This document shows positions 31,990 through 44,359 of a DNA stretch of 45,317 nucleotides, one piece after another (within the stretch, counting starts at the first letter, position 1; each line of letters begins with the position of its first letter). The stretch covers positions 1 through 45,317 of the forward strand of contig JAMQCK010000171.1 in NCBI GenBank assembly GCA_024196135.1, given 5' to 3'. The notes beneath the pieces were generated by a model. That model was given only the letters and a program-made list of their open reading frames with translations. It was not told the DNA's origin and searched no databases. A program made the translations under genes and the position numbers. This DNA comes from Pleurotus ostreatus/Saccharomyces cerevisiae fusant. Taxonomy: Eukaryota; Opisthokonta.

Positions 31990-32601
31990 TAATGTTTTGA
32001 GCGGATTTTCTCACACTTACGGCCTTGCTCGATATTATTCTACCTTATGTACGTTATGAACGAGCTATCATGGACTTTGGATGTGCTGTATGGACTGCCC
32101 AGCTTGTCGCAGAGGGTAAGACCAGGAGGCGACGAAAGCGCAAGTGATTTCGACTCCGACCACGCAAGCGCACTTCGAAAAATATCAATCACGCGCAGTC
32201 TGCGCAGCCAGACAGATATCCACGTCCAGACTATGAAACGTGCACAGCGCACACCCTCCTGCCAGAACGCATGCCATGGACGGCTGCGCCCACGCGAGTC
32301 GAACAACGTGTGAGTCACGCGCAGCCGCCGTCATCATGATTTGACGCTCGGTACGAGGGCTAACCGAATGACATCCCTGCGCTTGCCTTCACTATGCCTG
32401 CTCGCCACTGCGCCAACCGAGACCCGTTTCTGCGCGTACTCAGCTCGCGATGTTCCTAATGTTCGCAGCACCCCCCGCAGTGCCCCACCACGATCTCGGC
32501 GTCGCGGGAATGCATATAAAAGTCGGCTTGGGGTCCGGGGGTTCGCTCGCTACAATCACCCTCCGTCCACACACTAACCACTCGCATACTTTCTATCAAC
32601 C
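31990..32601. other. Actin upstream region
   Basis: 612 bp between the orphaned host-gene tail and the actin ATG. It contains the TATA box at 32515-32522 and a CT-rich leader. The plus-strand ORF 32047-32313 has no coding character. Confidence 0.5.
32515..32522 (+). promoter_or_regulatory. TATA box of the actin gene
   Basis: TATAAAAG 80-87 bp upstream of the actin ATG, followed by a C/T-rich leader; strong and well placed. Confidence 0.65.
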
Positions 32602-34140
32602 ATGGACGACGAAATTCAGGCAGTGGTATGTATAATGCAGGTCTACTGGTGCCGAAGAGCCTGCTAAATGAGGCGTAGGTCATTGACAATGGCTCTGGCA
32701 TGTGCAAAGCAGGATGTGAGTACCTCCTATGCAAGCTCTTCTAGATCACCAACTAATATGCCCCACAGTCGCTGGTAAGTACTAGCATAAATAGGGGCTT
32801 CATAATAGCTCACGACCGCAGGCGACGACGCCCCTCGTGCTGTGTTCCCGTATGTGTCTAAGCGCGCCGCCCAAAGCCATTCGCTGACCCCGCTGCAGCT
32901 CCATCGTCGGCCGCCCTCGACACCATGGTGTGATGGTCGGCTTGTCCAATAAGGACTCCTACGTTGGGTAAGCTGAACGCACCTGAATCTCCTCCGTCCC
33001 CTATACTCATCGTCCTCAGCGACGAGGCGCAAGCCAAGCGCGGCGTGCTCACGCTGAAGTACCCCATCGAGCACGGCACGGTCACGAACTGGGACGACAT
33101 GGAGAAGATCTGGCACCACACCTACTACAACGAGCTGCGCGTCGCGCCCGAGGAGCACCCCGTCCTCCTCACCGAGGCGCCGCTCAACCCGAAGACGAAT
33201 CGGGAGAAGATGACGCAGATCATGTTTGAGACGTTCAACGTGCCCGCGTTCCACGTTTCCATCCAGGCCGTGCTGTCGCTGTACGCCTCTGGGCGGACAA
33301 CGGGTATCGTGCTCGACTCGGGCGACGGCGTGACGCATACCGTGCCGATTTATGAGGGCTTCTCGCTGCCGCATGCGATTCAGCGATTGGATCTGGCGGG
33401 AAGAGATCTGACGGAGCGATTGGTGCTGCACCTGACGGAGCGTGGCTACACGTTCACGACGTCGGCGGAGAAGGAAGTTGTGCGCGACATCAAGGAGAGG
33501 CTCTGCTATGTCGCGCTCGACTTTGACCAGGAGCTCATCACCGCGGCGCAATCGTCAGCACTGGAGAAAAACTACGAGCTGCCAGACGGGCAGATCATCA
33601 CCATCGGCAATGAACGGTGCGTACATGCCTCACGACTCCTGTCATTGAAGACCTTGTAACCCGCCACCAGCTTCCGCGCACCAGAAGTCCTCTTCCAGCC
33701 CGCGTTCGCAGGCATGGAATCCGGCGGCATCGCTGACCTTGTGTACGCACCATCCCCTCCTTCTCCCCTGCCCCCCACTCACCCTCTCCCAGCTACACCT
33801 CCATCCAGCGCTGCGACCTCGACATCCGTCGCGAGCTCTACGGCAACATCGTCATGTCCGGCGGCACGACCATGTTCCCCGGCATCTCCGACCGCATGCA
33901 GCGCGAGCTCTCGAATATGGCGCCCGCGAACATGAAGGTCAAGATCGTCGCGCCGCCCGAGCGCAAGTACAGTGTGTGGATCGGCGGCTCGATTCTGGCG
34001 TCGCTGTCGACTTTCCAGAACATGTGGTGCTCGAAGCAGGAGTACGACGAGTCGGGCCCGGGGATTGTGCATCGCAGTACGTTTTCCCTTCATGGTGAAA
34101 GCAACTCAGCCGCTAACTATTCCTCCCAGAATGCCTCTAA
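32602..34140 (+). CDS. Actin, divergent paralog
   Basis: Nine exons, 32602-32625, 32679-32715, 32769-32774, 32822-32849, 32899-32967, 33020-33616, 33671-33742, 33793-34076 and 34130-34140, give 375 aa, exactly canonical actin length. The nucleotide pocket [22 protein letters not shown], the loop LDSGDGVTH and the end ESGP-IVHRKC are all present. Many positions that are nearly invariant in conventional actin differ: [19 protein letters not shown] (normally HQG..GMGQ), IIHE-type region replaced by [57 protein letters not shown] and a final Leu instead of Phe. Basidiomycetes usually keep one conserved and one divergent actin; this looks like the latter. Exon 3 is only 6 nt. No symbol is given because paralog naming varies. 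Confidence 0.93.
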
Positions 34141-34435
34141 TCGCTGTATATATTCTACTTATCGTATTAGTCACTTGCATAGTCTAATTATGCCTTTCGG
34201 ACACTCCTTCCCAGTCTCAAAGTTCCACATCTCAGCCTCTCGTTCACAACTCACGCTTCCGCCAGACTTAGAGAAAGCTACAGACGTAAATGGTATTGTT
34301 TGGTAGCGATTGACCGGGAAAGCACAGTCAACCGATGTAGTGGGCTAATATACACAGCAAATGTGAAAGCAAGCAATACAGAGCATCCGTCGCACACGAT
34401 ACAAGTATATGTAGATCATCCTCCCTCCGCCACCT
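34141..34435. other. Convergent 3' region between actin and SNF1
   Basis: 295 bp, AT-rich, with repeated CATCCGTC/GTATATGTAGA-type low-complexity stretches. Presumably the two 3' UTRs. No gene is seen. Confidence 0.5.
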
Positions 34436-36681
<2,246 letters not shown>

Positions 36682-37128
36682 AGTAATGGGTGGGGGAAAT
36701 GCGGGGTGCGCTGGTCTAAGCGTCTCCGGTGAAGAGAACGCGCGTAACGTGAGGGGCCGAAACCTCGGTTCAGGAAGGTGCCCGTCGAGGAGATGAGGGA
36801 GGTGAGGATGGACAATGGGAAAGGGAAAGGTGGACGGGGAAGATGGGGAGGATGGGGGAGAAGACAAACGAGGCTAACGGAGGGGAAGGACGTTGTAGTT
36901 GTTGACCCTTGTTTGTCATGGGCTTAATCAGGTCGTTCCTGATTGCTGACTTCGAGGCTCTCAGTAATTGGCTTGAATATTCTGGATCTGGTAGTTTAGA
37001 CCCATTTTGCACAAAGAAGTAGAGTGACATGTTCAGGATTAAGTACACAATAACATACGATACACGAATACACGTGAGTCCAGAAATCCAGTACAGTCTA
37101 AGTCCAACTCCAAACAACTCCTTCAAAT
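36682..37128. other. SNF1 promoter and BAG-gene 3' flank
   Basis: 447 bp. The part near 36800-36870 is G/A-rich on the plus strand (CT-rich leader for SNF1). The rest is AT-richer 3' flank. No gene is seen. Confidence 0.5.
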
Positions 37129-39906
37129 CTACGCCTCCACCTCCGACCAATCACTATCAGTACCCTCCGCGTGCGCACTTTTCTTCACAGGAGCCTCTTC
37201 GGGCTCCGCGGGGAGGAGGAAAGTGTCGACGGAGGGCGATGACATCGACGAAGACGAAGTCGGGACGTCGACGTCGGAGACGGGCGCATCGGATGGGGCC
37301 GCAGCGTTCTCGGAGTCGGCGGAAGAGATGGCTTTCTGAGTAGCATCATCCGTGGCCTCTACTTCGTAGCCTGCAGCGTCGGCGATAGAAGGCGAGGCAT
37401 CGGAGGTAGCGGGTGCGTCGGCAGACACAGATGGGGCGATGGCGGAAGTAGCAGGCGTAACGTCGACGATGGGCGCGTTGTCGGCCTGTACGGGTGCATC
37501 GACGGTCTCGATGAGCTCCTCGGAGGCTCGAGTGACCGAGTTGGGAGAGGCGGGACGAATGGTGACGACCGACTCGGCGACGGAGGGCGCCTGAGACTCG
37601 GGCTCCGGCGATGCCTCGAAATCAGCCTTCTCAGCGTCCACATCCTTCGCCTCCTTCGCCTCCGCCTCAATCTTGGCACCATCGTTCTCGAGCTCCTCAG
37701 CCTTGCCCTTCACCTCCTCCCTCCCCCTCTCCGCCCTCATCTCCCTCCTCACCCACACCCCCCACCTCCCCTCAACCTCGCCCTCCACTTCCTCCAACGC
37801 CCTCCCCACGCGCCCAACCACCTCCCTCCTCACCCGCCTCACCTCCTCCGACCCCCAGCTCTCCACCGCGTCGAGCTGCGACAGGAGCGCACTGAGGCTC
37901 TGCTCGTAGAAGCGCACCGGCTGGTTACGCGCGGTGTACGCGAGCTTAGAAAGGGGGGAAGAGGTTGATGAGGTGACGGAGGCGGTGTCGAGGTCGTCTT
38001 GGGTGGTGTTGTCGGAGGGAGATGCAGCGTCGCCGGAGGAGCGAACAGGGGATGCCTCCCTCGAGCTCACGGGCGTAAAGTCCAAGCCAGAGGGCCACGC
38101 AAAGTCGCCGGACAGCGCAGCGAAGGCTGCGTCGATGTTGCGCACCGTGTCGAGCGAGGCGGCGATGTCCTGCGAGGTCGGCGTGCGCGGGGGCTCGGGG
38201 GAGGCGCGGCCCTTGCCTTTGGCGTCCGAGGCGCTGCTGTTGTCACGGTTGGCCTTGTTGGTGTCGATGATGATGTCGGGCTTGCTCGCGGCGGCGTCCC
38301 TAGTGGTGTTGGCCTTGCTGCCTGAGCCCATCGCGTTAGAACCAGCACCCGACCCAGCCTTGAACTTCTCCTCCTGGTCCTGCAGCGAGAGCATGATCGC
38401 GTGCATCGTGTCGCGGATCTCGGCCTCCTCCTCGGTGTTCAGCCGGGACGCGAGCTGCGCGCGGAGGGGGGCGAGCGGATCGAAGGGGGAGGGCGTGGAA
38501 GGCTGGGCAGACGGGGCCGCGGACGAGGACGGCTGGGCAAAGGGGGCAGTGGACGAAGACGGTCGAGCGGACGAGGAACCGGCAGAGGCGGCTGTCTTCG
38601 AGGACGATGCCTGAGCAGAGGACGAAGAAGCCTGGGGTTGAGCGGGGTTCTGAGGAGTGAAGTCAGCACCTTTGTACGATTCAAGGGGGAAAAAGCAACA
38701 TACCTGAGCACCACCGAACAAAGTCGACAAGAGGCCCTCAAGGCCGCCAAACTCAGCAGGGCCTGCAGTCGGAGCCGGTGCGTGAGCAGGCTGGGTCGGT
38801 GCTGGGGCAGCACGAGCGCCAAACGACGCCTGAGCAGCCGAAGCCTGCGGCATGAACGCCGAGAACATGTCCATCGCGCTCTTCACCTGCGCCGGGTCGA
38901 CCTTGGTGCCAAGGAACTGGCCGGCGAGGTCGGCGAGGACAGTGGGGTCAAGCTGGGGGGCGGTAGGACCGGTAGGGCGGCTGGAAGTCGATTCGCTGGA
39001 CTTGCTCGAGGGGTGGCAAGGCTTGTTCGTGGTAAGGCAGGCCTTGTTCGAGGGAGAGCAAGCCGTGTTCGCGAAAGGGCAGGCCTTGGCGGACGGAGCA
39101 GGCGCACTGCGAGCAGCGGCAGCCGCCTTCCAAGCCTCGGCCCGCGCCTTCGCGAGTCTAGAGGGGGGAGCACCAGCTGAGGGCTGCGCCGAACGTTGGG
39201 GAGTCTCCTGCGCTTGTACATTGCCTAGACCAGAGAGCTGGCCAAGGAGCTCCTGGATGTCGACTTCGATCGAGGACCGGACGTCGGGAGTAGGCGCCTT
39301 ATAGGGCTCGTCGATCACGAATTCAACTACCGCGGGCTGGCTCTGGCGTGCGACGTGCTGACGATGAAGGTATGGCTGAGGGTGGAAAGGGCTCTGGTGC
39401 GGGTACCTCGCCTGGAATCGAGGATAGTCGAAGGACTGCAAGAAACAATGAGCATCTTGATGAGGATGCAACAAACTGCGACGTACCCTGCTACCTCCTT
39501 CAACGATCAGACGCCGCCGCTCCTCCCTGCGGGCCTGCTCCTCTATCCCCCATCGGACGCGCGCAAGCTCCTGCTCCTGGCGCTCTGCCTCGGCGGCAAG
39601 CGCCAACTCCCGCTGCCGGCGCTCCTCTTCCTCCACCTCGCGACGAAGCTCGAAGAGGCGCCGATCGCGGGGGTCGATGGGGGCGGGGGCAGAGAAGCGC
39701 TGCCTACGTGCGCGAAGCTCGTCGAGCCGCTGCTGGAGGGCCGCCTCCGCGTGCCGCGCGGCCGCGTCGGCGAGATAGCTGGCTCGCGCTGCTTCCGCCT
39801 CTGCCACGGCCGCTAGGTACTTGTCGCGCGGGCTGAGGGGCTGCATAGGGTGGTAGGCCGCCTGGAGCGGGTAGTACGGCGACGGTTGGTACATCGAAGA
39901 TAGCAT
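37129..39906 (-). CDS. BAG-domain protein, likely Hsp70 co-chaperone
   Basis: Three exons, 39906-39487, 39435-38704 and 38649-37129, give 890 aa. The N-terminus is Tyr/Pro-rich and then a long charged coiled coil (RDRRLFELRREVEEEERRQ). A low-complexity Ala/Pro/Ser centre contains four tandem heptapeptides starting with Cys (38998-39081) and amphipathic LDPTVLADLAGQFLG. In the last third, VRFYEQSLSALLSQLDAVES followed by RRVRREVVGRVGRALEEVEGE has the helix pattern of a BAG domain, which binds the Hsp70 ATPase domain and promotes nucleotide release. A long acidic tail follows, ending DSDWSEVEA. The BAG assignment rests on pattern, so it is probable rather than certain. A GAACATTC heat-shock-type element lies about 185 bp upstream. 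Confidence 0.78.
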   Translation of the reverse strand: MLSSMYQPSPYYPLQAAYHPMQPLSPRDKYLAAVAEAEAARASYLADAAARHAEAALQQRLDELRARRQRFSAPAPIDPRDRRLFELRREVEEEERRQRELALAAEAERQEQELARVRWGIEEQARREERRRLIVEGGSRVRRSLLHPHQDAHCFLQSFDYPRFQARYPHQSPFHPQPYLHRQHVARQSQPAVVEFVIDEPYKAPTPDVRSSIEVDIQELLGQLSGLGNVQAQETPQRSAQPSAGAPPSRLAKARAEAWKAAAAARSAPAPSAKACPFANTACSPSNKACLTTNKPCHPSSKSSESTSSRPTGPTAPQLDPTVLADLAGQFLGTKVDPAQVKSAMDMFSAFMPQASAAQASFGARAAPAPTQPAHAPAPTAGPAEFGGLEGLLSTLFGGAQVCCFFPLESYKGADFTPQNPAQPQASSSSAQASSSKTAASAGSSSARPSSSTAPFAQPSSSAAPSAQPSTPSPFDPLAPLRAQLASRLNTEEEAEIRDTMHAIMLSLQDQEEKFKAGSGAGSNAMGSGSKANTTRDAAASKPDIIIDTNKANRDNSSASDAKGKGRASPEPPRTPTSQDIAASLDTVRNIDAAFAALSGDFAWPSGLDFTPVSSREASPVRSSGDAASPSDNTTQDDLDTASVTSSTSSPLSKLAYTARNQPVRFYEQSLSALLSQLDAVESWGSEEVRRVRREVVGRVGRALEEVEGEVEGRWGVWVRREMRAERGREEVKGKAEELENDGAKIEAEAKEAKDVDAEKADFEASPEPESQAPSVAESVVTIRPASPNSVTRASEELIETVDAPVQADNAPIVDVTPATSAIAPSVSADAPATSDASPSIADAAGYEVEATDDATQKAISSADSENAAAPSDAPVSDVDVPTSSSSMSSPSVDTFLLPAEPEEAPVKKSAHAEGTDSDWSEVEA
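38998..39081 (-). repeat. Four tandem 21-bp repeats encoding Cys heptapeptides
   Basis: Four consecutive 21-bp units encode CPFANTA, CSPSNKA, CLTTNKP and CHPSSKS. The shared pattern is Cys at position 1, Asn/Ser at 5 and Lys/Thr at 6. The DNA units share the core CTTGTTCG on the plus strand. They are in frame inside the BAG-like protein. Confidence 0.8.
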
Positions 39907-40090
39907 TGTCGCTGCTATTGTTGTAGTGGTGATTATTCGTTGATCGAAGCGCGTCGAGGCCGATGCGTCTGAAGATCTGAATGAGGTGAAGACGCCCTCC
40001 TCCGCCTGGTTTTATAGTCCAAGGTGCTGGTCTTTGTCAGCTATACGCGTATGTGGTGGACGCGTATGCGGGGACGCGCGTCCAGATGGG

Positions 40091-40098
40091 GAACATTC
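40091..40098. promoter_or_regulatory. Heat-shock-element-like GAACATTC
   Basis: Two inverted nGAAn units in contact (GAA-CA-TTC), the minimal HSF dimer site, followed by an imperfect third unit. It lies 185-192 bp upstream of the BAG-like gene. A single short match is weak evidence. Confidence 0.3.
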
Positions 40099-40876
40099 GA
40101 GCAGGTCCTCGTCCATGCATCGCTGACAACGCACGAGTCAAGCATAATACTTGCCTGACAAAGCAGCTTTGGGCGCTTGCGCGTCCGCACAGCCACTGAT
40201 GGCGCATCAGTGATAGATTGCACGTGGACAGAGAAGTGTGATGTCCGGCCCGGTCCGAGCACGTGGTGGGAATGTGTGGGAAACCATTGCCCTTGGGGAA
40301 ACTGAACCATGACTTGTCCACGACGACGACGATCATCCACCGCCACGGCCATTTCGGTACTGCGGTTGTGGCGTCGAGCGAGGCTGGCGGGTAGCTGTAT
40401 ATGCTACGAGACCGTCGTCTGCCGCTCTACCGTGCTGCAGTCAGGGCCCGCGGCTGAATGAGCTCGACATTTACCAGAGGCCGCCGACCGGTACCCTACC
40501 CTACCCTGCACCATAGATGCTTTGCACCAAGTCATAATGACGGGAAGCTTTAAAAGGCACCCTTCCAAGCCTCTCCCTCTTCTCAAGCGGACTTCAAGCT
40601 CAAGTTGTGGCCTGTTTACTCGTTCCGTCGCGTCTCTGTTTGTTTACTCGGTCCTTCCCCGCAGGGTGGGAGTTGCGGAGGCCGAGGACCCGCAGCGATC
40701 CGCGCAACCCAACAACCTCGGAGTTCATGTTGGCCACATCAGACGCGACTCTCCCCACAGGGCTGCGAATACTTCTGCGTCGCGTCGTCAACGAATCTGT
40801 ATGGGGCGCGCAACAGTGATTTGGTATAACGCCGACTGTGATCCACTATTACGGAATCTCGGAGGGGCCATCTGGG

Positions 40877-40883
40877 ATATAAG
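40877..40883 (+). promoter_or_regulatory. TATA-like box of the micro-protein gene
   Basis: ATATAAG about 220 bp upstream of the ATG at 41104. The intervening leader is rich in C/T, typical of highly expressed mushroom genes. Confidence 0.4.
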
Positions 40884-41103
40884 AGCAACGGGGCAGGCGA
40901 GCAGTAGCGTTTTCATTTCCCCTTCCTCCCCGACTCGGACCCTGACCCTGCCTATATCTTGCGGGTGGCGTTGCACGACTTGCTGGGCACAGATAGTTCT
41001 TGACATCCTTCCTTCTCGTCGTCACGTCCTTCGTTCGCTGTTCGCGACTGCCTCCCTCTCTCGACGCAATCATCTATCTGCCCGCCCTCTTCTATCCATC
41101 GCT

Positions 41104-41302
41104 ATGTTCGCCGCCGCAGGATACGCCGGCATCCAGCTCATCGCTATGCTCACGGCTGTCGGATCCTGCGCCTTCGTGCTCAGGAGTCAGCCACCAGATG
41201 ATGAAGGTACGGCTCCTCGCTTGCTATCTCTAGCAAAACAGATGCTTACGATCTGTAGATGAGGAGCAGTTCCTCGACGAGAAGCTAGCATGCTACGCAT
41301 AG
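41104..41302 (+). CDS. 48-aa single-helix membrane micro-protein
   Basis: Two exons, 41104-41206 and 41259-41302, separated by a 52-nt GTACGG..TGTAG intron with a CTTAC branch-like site. The product is 48 aa: a hydrophobic N-terminal helix (GIQLIAMLTAVGSCAFVL) followed by an acidic tail (PPDDE-DEEQFLDEKL) and a stop right after CYA. It follows a C/T-rich leader and TATA-like box. No family is recognised. The short length and single intron are characteristic of small mitochondrial or ER membrane subunits, but I cannot assign it. Support is the clean splice and composition, so it is probable rather than certain. Confidence 0.55.
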
Positions 41303-42611
41303 TCAGTCCCACGTATCGCGCTTGTGTCCCTGACCCGTACTCAAACAGCAATCAGCGCCGCGCGGATGCAGATCACGGATTGCTCGTCAAGGCCGTTGAC
41401 AAAGGAGGAGAGGGAGGCACTGTAGGCTGCATTGGCTACCTTGGCGTCGGATGCACAAGGACACAAGGTCATTGCGCTAGTATGCTCGCTATGTTATGAC
41501 AGTGTTTGGGATCAAGGGCTTTGTTTTGTTTGCGTCGAACGATCGACAACCGCGCCATTCAGGGAGAAAGCCAAGCCTCCTATTCACTGACAGGCTTCAC
41601 TGCCGCTTCAGTCAGAGTCAAGGACCTCACCGTTGTGTATGAGTGGATATGAAGTCAAAATGAAGCCGACAACAATTGCAGTCTGCTTTTGTTTGTCCAC
41701 GGAACCAAAGAAGCACCGGTGCACGTGCCCTGCCACGCGTTTCCTCCTTTGTGTCCAAAAAAGGCGATTCCACATTTTTCCTTGCTTCCTTCCTCCCATC
41801 GTGTTCGCCAAGATCCCAAGACATACACATGTTCCTCCACGGGCGTATGCGCCCGCATAATTCTTCGACATAGAAAGTGGTGGGTGCCCCACCCATCGCT
41901 TGGCAAGCCTTGACGCAGCCTTCGGCGTCAATGGGAGCTTTTCGCGTCACCTTTGGCTGCGGACCCGTGCTATCGCACAGGCGGAAGGCATCCAATCACG
42001 CGGAAAGCTCGTCTCATCAGAAAGAGCATAGCTGGAGCACGTTTGCGCACAGCGCCAGCCCTATTCTTACTCCTTGTTATCGGACTTGCTTCAAGTCCTT
42101 TTGTTTGCTAGCGGCGGAGGGAGGGACGCACTCTGCATTCCCCCAAGAAACGTACATTCCCCCGATGCCCATCCGACCTGCCTAATGCGGTCGTTATGCC
42201 ACCTTTTGGACACAGACAACGCGCCTTTGCCTAAACGGTCACAATGCATCGGCCGCTTTTTGTCCCACGCGGCCTTTGGGCAGGCACCATTGGCTGGGCC
42301 GTTGCCAAGGGCCGGACATTGCGATAAATTTGTCATTGGTCACAGCGCGGCCGAGCCCATATAAATAGCAGAGGCGCTGCGCCGTTCAACTTGACCTTGC
42401 TTCCCCACCTCTCTGCGCCCTTTCGGTGATCCCTGCGTGCCTAGGATCTCCCACCCGCACCCTTACCTTCTTTTTACCACCCTGCCTGTCTTTGGCTGCG
42501 CTTCCCTTGTTTCTGTTGTTTGCCTGTCTGCCGCATTCCATCCTCCATCTGTTGTATCAGTCCTAGAGACTTAGCCACCTGTCCATCCATCCTCGCATCC
42601 GATCACACGAG
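41303..42611. other. Long upstream region of the GH16 gene
   Basis: 1.3 kb without a convincing gene. Contains the TATA box at 42360-42367 and a C/T-rich leader of about 220 bp before the GH16 ATG. Several ORFs of 70-120 codons on both strands between 41600 and 42360 overlap one another and have random composition. Confidence 0.5.
42360..42367 (+). promoter_or_regulatory. TATA box of the GH16 gene
   Basis: TATAAATA 245-252 bp upstream of the ATG, followed by a long C/T-rich leader, as in strongly expressed basidiomycete genes. Confidence 0.55.
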
Positions 42612-43882
42612 ATGTACACCACGACTCTTCGCGTTTTTGCGCTCGCGCTCGCGGTCTGCGCCGTCGAGGGGCGCCACGAGACCTTCCCTCGCTCTCGGGC
42701 TCACCGCGGTCATGCCGCGTCGAACATCACCGCGCGCAGGACCTTCACCGTCGCGGACTGGTACCAGGGCCAGACCTTCCTCGAGTGCGTTTTCTAGCTC
42801 CTTCCTGGTTGAACCCGATGCTGACGGATCGTTTAGTCAGTGGGACTTCTACTCGAACACCGAGTGAGTACTTGACGGTTCCTTGCACCGCCTCTGTACT
42901 GATGTTGATTCTCTAGTCCGACGCACGGCATGGTGAACTACCAGACCAAGGAGAACGCGCAGGCGAAGAACCTCGCGTACGTCCAGGACGATGGCACGTT
43001 CGTCATGAAGGTCGACGACTCGACCTGGCTTGCTTCCGGCGGGTACCGCGACTCGTGCGTAGCACATTCCCCTCATCACCTCCCTAAACATACTGACCCG
43101 CCCTTAATATAGCGTCCGCATCAGCTCGCAGAAGTCCTACAACCAGGGCCTCTTCATCGCTGACATCTACGCGATGCCGCACGGCTGCAGCCTGTGGCCC
43201 GCCTGGTGGTCCGTCGGCCCCAACTGGCCGAACGGCGGCGAGATCGACATCCTTGAGGGCGTCCACGACCAGACCACGAACCAGTACACCCTCCACACCG
43301 CTGACGGTTGCACCACGTCCTCTGCAAACCTCAAGGTCGCCGCCGCCCTGTCCACCACGCAGTGCGCGTCGAGTGGCGCGGACAACACCGGCTGCGCGTA
43401 CATCGACAGCGACGCGACGACGTATGGCGCGGGCTTCAACCTGATCGGCGGCGGCGTGTACGCGCATCTGTGGGACTCGGACGGCATCAAGGTGTGGCAC
43501 TTCCCGCGGACGGCGATCCCGGAGGACATCACGAACAAGGCGCCGAACCCGGACTCGTGGGGCACGCCCGCGGCGTTCTGGTCGAGCAGCTCGTGTGATG
43601 TGACGAACCACTTCTACGACCACACGTTGACGTTCGATATCACGCTCTGGTGAGTGCGATTGGTGATGATGGGTGGGTGGGACGAGTGCTAACATCTCCT
43701 TTAGCGGTGACTGGGCTGGCGCGACCTACAGCAGCGCGGGCTGCCCTGGCACTTGCGCTGACCGCGTCGCTGACCCGACGAACTTCTCCAGTACGTCCAT
43801 GCCTATGCTCTTGTCCTCATCATCCCTAACATCCCCTCCAGCTGCCAAGTGGAAGGTCAACTACGTCGCCGTCTACCAGTAG
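42612..43882 (+). CDS. Secreted GH16 endo-beta-glucanase (laminarinase-like)
   Basis: Six exons, 42612-42784, 42837-42863, 42917-43054, 43113-43649, 43705-43790 and 43842-43882, give 333 aa; introns are 51-58 nt. A signal peptide is evident (YTTTLRVFALALAVCAVEG), then an Arg/His-rich pro-region. The GH16 catalytic strand is GGEIDILEGVHD: nucleophile Glu156, assisting Asp158 and acid/base Glu161 in the ExDxxE arrangement of laminarinases. Glucan-binding aromatics surround it (LWPAWWSVGPNWPNG). IKVWHFPRTAIPEDI and the Cys-rich end CGDWAGATY..GCPGTC..YVAVYQ are typical of the basidiomycete beta-1,3(4)-glucanase group. It likely acts on fungal or plant glucans outside the cell. A paralog lies tail to tail at 44360. 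Confidence 0.93.
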
Positions 43883-44359
43883 ACTCGCTACTTCACGACG
43901 CCCTCGGGCGATACAACGACACCTCAGGCAACTACACATAGGAAGCGCCCCTCCTTACACATTGTACTCTCTCTTCGACGTTCTTTTCCGGGTCCGGGTC
44001 AGACTTCGCCTGGTGCGAGAGGTCAAATCATTCGCCTAGTGCGATGAGTTTCATGAACTCGCCTAGCGCGACGGGATTACTGTATCTATTTGACGACGCT
44101 CACGACCTGTATACATAGCATATACTTCTAGGGATGTAATTCTATACGGGTATAGAGTGTCGGCTCTGGGCTTGGCTTGTAGCCAGTCCTCATTGTTTTT
44201 ATAGAATCGGGTGCTTGACCTTGCTTGAGAGACTTTCGGCGTCAAACGCTCAACACAATACATAAAGCAACAAGAAGCCTACATAAATAGCAAAATAAAT
44301 GAAGCGAAGAGAGTGCAAGGGCGGTGGTCCAAAATCTCTAGTGCAGCAAGCGAGCACGA
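43883..44359. other. Convergent 3' region between the GH16 genes
   Basis: 477 bp shared 3' flank. It contains three direct copies of CGCCTRGYGCGA at 44007, 44033 and 44060, described separately, and otherwise AT-rich sequence. No gene is seen. Confidence 0.5.
44007..44071. repeat. Three spaced copies of CGCCTRGYGCGA
   Basis: Copies at 44007-44018, 44033-44044 and 44060-44071, spaced 26 and 27 bp. Each is preceded by T and forms a small inverted repeat TCGC-N5-GCGA. They lie in the 3' intergenic region between the two GH16 genes. Confidence 0.7.

Larger units (their letters stand above)
39907..41103. other. Divergent promoter region, BAG gene and micro-protein gene
   Basis: 1.2 kb. It holds a heat-shock-type element at 40091-40098, an ATATAAG box at 40877-40883 serving the plus-strand small gene, and a tandem TACCCTACCC at 40494-40503. 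A plus-strand ORF of 246 codons (40522-41262) overlaps the small gene but is rejected. I see no other gene. Confidence 0.45.

Noticed and set aside
32727..33551. 274-codon minus-strand ORF over the actin gene
   Set aside because: Antisense shadow of GC-rich actin exons; composition is Arg/His/Val-rich as expected of the reverse frame.
40522..41262. 246-codon plus-strand ORF overlapping the micro-protein gene
   Set aside because: No domain or signal. It passes through the TATA-like box and C/T-rich leader and through the intron of the micro-protein; in its last part it coincides with the micro-protein frame, which is better explained by a start at 41104.
43084..43695. 203-codon minus-strand ORF over GH16 exon 4
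   Set aside because: Antisense to a well-supported catalytic exon; no independent evidence.
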